Made by a program: the position numbers and the translations under genes | DNA from: Foliimonas ilicis | Lineage (GTDB): Bacteria > Pseudomonadota > Alphaproteobacteria > Rhizobiales > Rhizobiaceae | Assembly (NCBI RefSeq): GCF_039939195.1 | Contig: NZ_JBDUUH010000002.1 | Coordinates: forward strand, 1-64,000 | Reading direction: 5' to 3' | Length of the DNA stretch: 64,000 nucleotides | Notes under the pieces: model-generated | Database searches by the model: none | What the model saw: only the letters and a program-made list of their open reading frames with translations | Told to the model about the DNA's origin: nothing | Shown here: positions 60,804 to 64,000 of the stretch, piece after piece | Layout: every line of letters begins with the position of its first letter | How positions within the stretch are numbered: the stretch's first letter is position 1

Positions 60804-62027
60804 ATGGACAAAAGCTCGGCAGATGAAGGCGAAGGAAACGGCGGAGAGTTCGTTATCCGCGCCGTTCCGGGGATGGGAAGCTTCACAGAAAGCGAATGGA
60901 ATGGCCTTTCCGGCAGCTCAAAAGAAACTTTAGAAGAAGCATACAACCCTTTTATTTCGTTCAAATTTTTACAAATACTTGAAGAGTCTGGATGCGTCAG
61001 CCCAGGATTGGGCTGGCAGGGACATCATTTGCGACTGGAAGCGCCGGACGGCGCACTTCTCGGTGCCGTTCCGTGCTATCTGAAATCGCATAGCCAGGGC
61101 GAATATGTCTTCGACCATGGCTGGGCGGATGCATTTGAGCGCGCCGGCGGGCGCTACTATCCCAAGCTTCAATCCTGTGTGCCTTTCACGCCTGCGACCG
61201 GGCCACGGCTTCTGTCATCGCGTGCAGCGAACGCACAGGCCGTAAAGGCGGCCCTCGCCGCCGGTCTGAAAACCGTTACCGACCGGCTCGGCGCTTCATC
61301 ATCGCACGTCACCTTTGCGCAGGAAGACGATATGCTGGCGCTTGAAGAGGCAGGGTTCTTGCCGCGAACCGACCAGCAATTCCATTTTTTCAACGAAGGC
61401 TTTTCGACCTACGAGAACTTTCTGGAAACGCTCGCCTCGCGAAAGCGCAAGGCTTTGCGCAAGGAGCGGCGCGAAGCGCTTTCGTCAGGCATAGAGATAG
61501 AATGGCTAACCGGAAGTGATTTGACGGAAGCCGTATGGGACGATTTCTTCGCCTTCTACATGGATACCGGCAGCCGCAAATGGGGTCGCCCATATCTCAC
61601 GCGGAAATTCTTTTCGCTGATTGGCGAGCGAATGGCCGACGACGTGCTGCTCGTCATGGCGCGCCGCGCGGGAAACTATGTTGCGGGCGCGATCAATTTC
61701 ATCGGCTCAGACACACTTTACGGACGAAACTGGGGCTGCATCGAGGATCATCCCTATCTGCATTTCGAAGTTTGCTACCATCAGGCAATCGATTTCGCGA
61801 TCGAGCGCGGCTTGCGTGTCGTCGAGGCCGGCGCACAAGGGGAGCACAAGCTGGCGCGCGGTTATCAGCCGGTCATCACCCATTCCGCTCACTACATCTC
61901 ACATCCGGGACTGCGCCGTGCAATCGCCGATTATCTGCAGCGTGAACGACGCGACGTCGAAGACACGAAACAATATCTCGATGAGCACACACCGTTTCGC
62001 AAGACCGGCAACGAGCCGCAAGATTGA
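60804..62027 (+). CDS. FemAB-like GNAT acyltransferase (DUF482, peptidoglycan biosynthesis/recognition)
   Basis: A 407-residue protein of the DUF482 family, a double GNAT fold related to FemAB peptidyltransferases. PFISFKFLQILEESGCV, VPCYLKSHSQGEYVFDHGWADAF (outline), FLETLASRKRKALRKERR, and GRNWGCIEDHPYLHFEVCYHQAIDFAI (outline) are recognisable. The acyl donor and acceptor are unknown; the family name suggests peptidoglycan but evidence is thin. It lies 51 bases after the GDPD gene. Confidence 0.88.
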   Translation: MDKSSADEGEGNGGEFVIRAVPGMGSFTESEWNGLSGSSKETLEEAYNPFISFKFLQILEESGCVSPGLGWQGHHLRLEAPDGALLGAVPCYLKSHSQGEYVFDHGWADAFERAGGRYYPKLQSCVPFTPATGPRLLSSRAANAQAVKAALAAGLKTVTDRLGASSSHVTFAQEDDMLALEEAGFLPRTDQQFHFFNEGFSTYENFLETLASRKRKALRKERREALSSGIEIEWLTGSDLTEAVWDDFFAFYMDTGSRKWGRPYLTRKFFSLIGERMADDVLLVMARRAGNYVAGAINFIGSDTLYGRNWGCIEDHPYLHFEVCYHQAIDFAIERGLRVVEAGAQGEHKLARGYQPVITHSAHYISHPGLRRAIADYLQRERRDVEDTKQYLDEHTPFRKTGNEPQD

Positions 62028-62075
62028 CGCGGCATGCATGCTCGCTCTATGCAATCGACTAAAGAGAGGGACGAG

Positions 62076-62501
62076 ATGGGCACTTACGACGACACCAATG
62101 TCTTTGCTAAAATCCTGCGCGGCGAACTTCCGTCGCACAAGCTTTACGAAGACGACGACACCTACGCCCTGATGGACATCATGCCGCGCGGCGACGGCCA
62201 TTGCCTGGTGATCCCGAAGAAGGCCTCACGTAATATTCTCGACGTCGAGACCGACAGTCTCGCAGCGGTTGCAAAAACAACGCAAAAGCTGGCTCGCGCC
62301 GTAAAGAAGGCGTTCGACGCCGATGGCGTCACCGTTCAGCAATTTAACGAAACTGCGGGCGGACAGATCGTCTTCCACCTTCATGTCCACATTATTCCGC
62401 GCTTCGAAGGCGTTGCGTTGCGGCCGCATAGCGGCAACATGGAAAAGCCGGAAATTCTTGCCGCGAACGCAGAGAAAATCCGCGCCGCTATAGAAGTCTG
62501 A
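62076..62501 (+). CDS. HIT-family protein (Hint-like nucleotide hydrolase)
   Basis: A 141-residue histidine-triad protein. FAKILRGELPSHKLYEDD is the usual start and the catalytic motif is HLHVH at residues 101-105. Proteins of this branch hydrolyse adenosine phosphoramidates or similar nucleotide conjugates. ATG 62076 is preceded by GAGAGGG; the frame is open 14 codons further. It lies 48 bases after the DUF482 gene. Confidence 0.93.
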   Translation: MGTYDDTNVFAKILRGELPSHKLYEDDDTYALMDIMPRGDGHCLVIPKKASRNILDVETDSLAAVAKTTQKLARAVKKAFDADGVTVQQFNETAGGQIVFHLHVHIIPRFEGVALRPHSGNMEKPEILAANAEKIRAAIEV

Positions 62502-62559
62502 TTTCACCGCGCGGGCTTTATCTCCGCGAATATCAGCATGAACGGAAAGGAATAGGGCT

Positions 62560-63189
62560 GTGCCAAGCTATGACATTCTGTTCAACGCCTTCGTGACGAT
62601 CCTCGTCACGATCGACCCGCCCGGCCTCGCCCCGCTTTTTCTCGCCGTCACCCGCGGCATGACACGAGATGAACGCAAGCAGGTATCGATCCGGGCGAGT
62701 GTCATCGGCTTTTTAATTCTCGCGATCTTCGCATTGGCCGGTGCCTTCATTCTCAATTTGTTCGGCATCACCCTGCCCGCTTTCCGTGTAGCGGGTGGAA
62801 TTCTGCTTTTCGTCATCGCGTTCGACATGATTTTCGAGCGTCGTCAGCAGCGGCATGAAAACAGCGCGACCGTCGCCATCACCAAGGACATGATCCATAA
62901 CGTCGCCGCCTTCCCGCTGGCGATCCCATTGATCGCCGGTCCGGGTGCCATCTCGGCAACGGTTCTGCTTTCAGGATCGTTTCAAGGCTGGTCGGCACAA
63001 ATCGCGCTCGTGGCGATCATCCTCGTCTGCCTGCTTCTGACCTATCTCGTCTTCATTCTGGCAGAACGTGTCGATGGCCTGCTTGGGCATACCGGACGCT
63101 CGATACTGACCCGTATTCTCGGCGTTATTCTCGCGGCGCTGGCCGTGCAATTCATCGCCGATGGCGTGAGGGCGCTTATCGCCGTCTGA
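62560..63189 (+). CDS. MarC-family integral membrane protein
   Basis: A 209-residue protein with six predicted membrane helices. TILVTIDPPGLAPLFLAVT at the start and AFPLAIPLIAGPGAISATVLLS in the middle are MarC/UPF0056 hallmarks. The family's transport role is unresolved; it is not a proven antibiotic-resistance protein. The start is GTG 62560 with AAGGAATAGGG upstream. It is followed by a secreted hypothetical protein after 15 bases. Confidence 0.92.
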   Translation: MPSYDILFNAFVTILVTIDPPGLAPLFLAVTRGMTRDERKQVSIRASVIGFLILAIFALAGAFILNLFGITLPAFRVAGGILLFVIAFDMIFERRQQRHENSATVAITKDMIHNVAAFPLAIPLIAGPGAISATVLLSGSFQGWSAQIALVAIILVCLLLTYLVFILAERVDGLLGHTGRSILTRILGVILAALAVQFIADGVRALIAV

Positions 63190-63204
63190 ACAGGAGAAAC
63201 TGCA

Positions 63205-63720
63205 ATGCGTCTTTTACTGGCAGCTGCACTTTCCATGAGTTTCAGCGGCACAGTATCCGCTCAAGACTACAATTCGATGAGCACAGACGAGCTCAAATCG
63301 TCGCTTACCTCCGCACATCCCGCCGCCTACTACATTTTGGCAAACAAGCTCTTTTACAGCGGTAAAAAAGACGAAGCCGTTTTCTGGTTCTATGCCGGAC
63401 AGCTTCGTTACCGCGTGCACCTCGCCTGTCCACTGGATCAGGGCAAGTCGGGAGATGCTGCACTTTTCGGCTCATTCTCCGAAGTCATTGGCCGCCCGCT
63501 GAACGAGTATGCGTTCGGCGATGTCGATGAAGCGGTGAAAACCATCGATGCGGCCCTGGAATGGGACGCCCGCAATAAGAATGACTTCACATCGAAAACG
63601 AAATGCGCGAGTCAGCTTGCGCAAAATCGCGCCGGCTTGCAGTCACTCCGGGATTCCATGATCAAGCAGGCAGATGACATTCGCGCCAAGCGAAAAGCGA
63701 ACGGATTGCCAAACAGATAG
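63205..63720 (+). CDS. Secreted hypothetical protein
   Basis: A 171-residue protein with a clear signal peptide (MRLLLAAALSMSFSGTVSA). The mature part has a short helical-repeat-like segment (AAYYILANKLFYSGKKDEAVFWFYAGQLRY in outline) that resembles a single TPR or Sel1-type hairpin, and two cysteines (HLACPLD, TKCASQ) that could pair in the periplasm. I do not recognise a named family. CAGGAG lies before the ATG. It is probably co-transcribed with the marC-type gene. Confidence 0.82.
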   Translation: MRLLLAAALSMSFSGTVSAQDYNSMSTDELKSSLTSAHPAAYYILANKLFYSGKKDEAVFWFYAGQLRYRVHLACPLDQGKSGDAALFGSFSEVIGRPLNEYAFGDVDEAVKTIDAALEWDARNKNDFTSKTKCASQLAQNRAGLQSLRDSMIKQADDIRAKRKANGLPNR

Positions 63721-63730
63721 CTCCGCTCAA

Positions 63731-64000
63731 TCAGAAAAATACGAAGCCTGCCAGAATGAAAGTCGGGATCAGAACTGCGCCTGACCACGCCATGTAGCCG
63801 AAGAAGCTCGGCATTTTGACGCCCTGACCGCGCGCAATCGCATAAACCATGAAGTTCGGGGCGTTGCCGATATAGGTGTTCGCTCCCATGAACACCGCGC
63901 CGGCGGAAATCGCGGTCAGCGTTCTGGCGAGCGTCGTCATCAGCACCTGCGGGTCGCCACCGGCGAGTTCGAAGAAAACGAGATATGTCGGTGCGTTGTC
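63731..64000 (-). CDS. Sodium:proton antiporter-like transporter, C-terminal part (cut by window edge)
   Basis: The minus strand is open from the right edge to a stop at 63731, giving 89 residues of the C-terminus. It starts DNAPTYLVFFELAG, then MGANTYIGNAPNFMVYAIA and a last membrane helix (SGAVLIPTFILAGFVFF). DNAPTY and GNAPNFM are half-helix motifs of ion-transporter families such as NhaD/ArsB/CitMHS; sodium:proton antiport is the usual annotation. The N-terminal part lies outside the window. It is convergent with the secreted protein gene. Confidence 0.85.
   Translation of the reverse strand, partial: DNAPTYLVFFELAGGDPQVLMTTLARTLTAISAGAVFMGANTYIGNAPNFMVYAIARGQGVKMPSFFGYMAWSGAVLIPTFILAGFVFF

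Overview
The window is a stretch of chromosomal core genome from an alphaproteobacterium of the order Rhizobiales, very probably Brucellaceae (a Brucella/Ochrobactrum relative). The protein sequences and the gene order dusB-ntrBC-ntrYX-trkA-hfq-hflX-mazG, pdhABC-lpdA-lipA, trpDC-moaC-moeA-lexA and rpsB-tsf-pyrH-frr-uppS-cdsA-rseP-bamA-lpxD-fabZ-lpxA-lpxI-lpxB all point there. Coding density is very high, many genes overlap by 1-14 bases, and no gene-free stretch exceeds 300 bases. I see no tRNA, rRNA, CRISPR array, prophage or defence island. The only mobile DNA is the tail of an IS30-type transposase at the extreme left edge.

Layout. 1-520: IS30 remnant and a DUF982 gene. 609-12952: mazG (+), then a long minus-strand block holding the nitrogen/redox two-component systems NtrBC and NtrYX with dusB, then trkA, a class IV aminotransferase, hfq and hflX. 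13078-14798 (+): the MEP-pathway fusion ispDF and a CinA C-terminal-type amidohydrolase. 14795-31138 (-): acetyl-CoA production (pdhA, pdhB, pdhC, lpdA) with lipoate synthase lipA, two uncharacterised genes lodged between E2 and E3, ftsB, a PRC-barrel protein, kdsA, a glyoxalase-fold protein, a CAP lipoprotein, pyrG, an L,D-transpeptidase, secG and tpiA. 31302-37544 (+): a PpiD-like foldase, trpD, trpC, moaC, moeA and lexA with two LexA boxes. 37557-40064 (-): a ComEC/Rec2 protein. 40183-43046 (+): gltX and gltA, ended by a strong terminator.

43098-56657 (-): the translation and envelope block. It runs from rpsB, tsf, pyrH and frr into undecaprenyl-PP synthesis, phospholipid synthesis (cdsA), regulated proteolysis (rseP), outer-membrane protein assembly (bamA) and the lipid A pathway from lpxD to lpxB. 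Together with kdsA (KDO synthesis), the L,D-transpeptidase and the periplasmic EipB, much of the window builds or maintains the Gram-negative envelope. 56951-64000: a GMC oxidoreductase, eipB, then a plus-strand group (RidA-like, glycerophosphodiester phosphodiesterase, FemAB-like acyltransferase, HIT protein, MarC, a secreted hypothetical protein) and the C-terminus of an ion antiporter running off the right edge.

I did not find a new multi-gene system. The points most worth a second look are: a nested inverted repeat between ntrC and ntrY; a secreted protein and an SGNH hydrolase translationally coupled inside the pyruvate dehydrogenase operon; an exact 47-bp repeat shared by the lipoyl domains of pdhB and pdhC; a ComEC without a recognisable metallo-beta-lactamase C-terminus; strong hairpins in the gltA, lpxD and tsf-pyrH spacers; and the absence of dxr and eno from places where many related genomes carry them. 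Gene identities come from recognising conserved motifs and families by eye; no database search was run.
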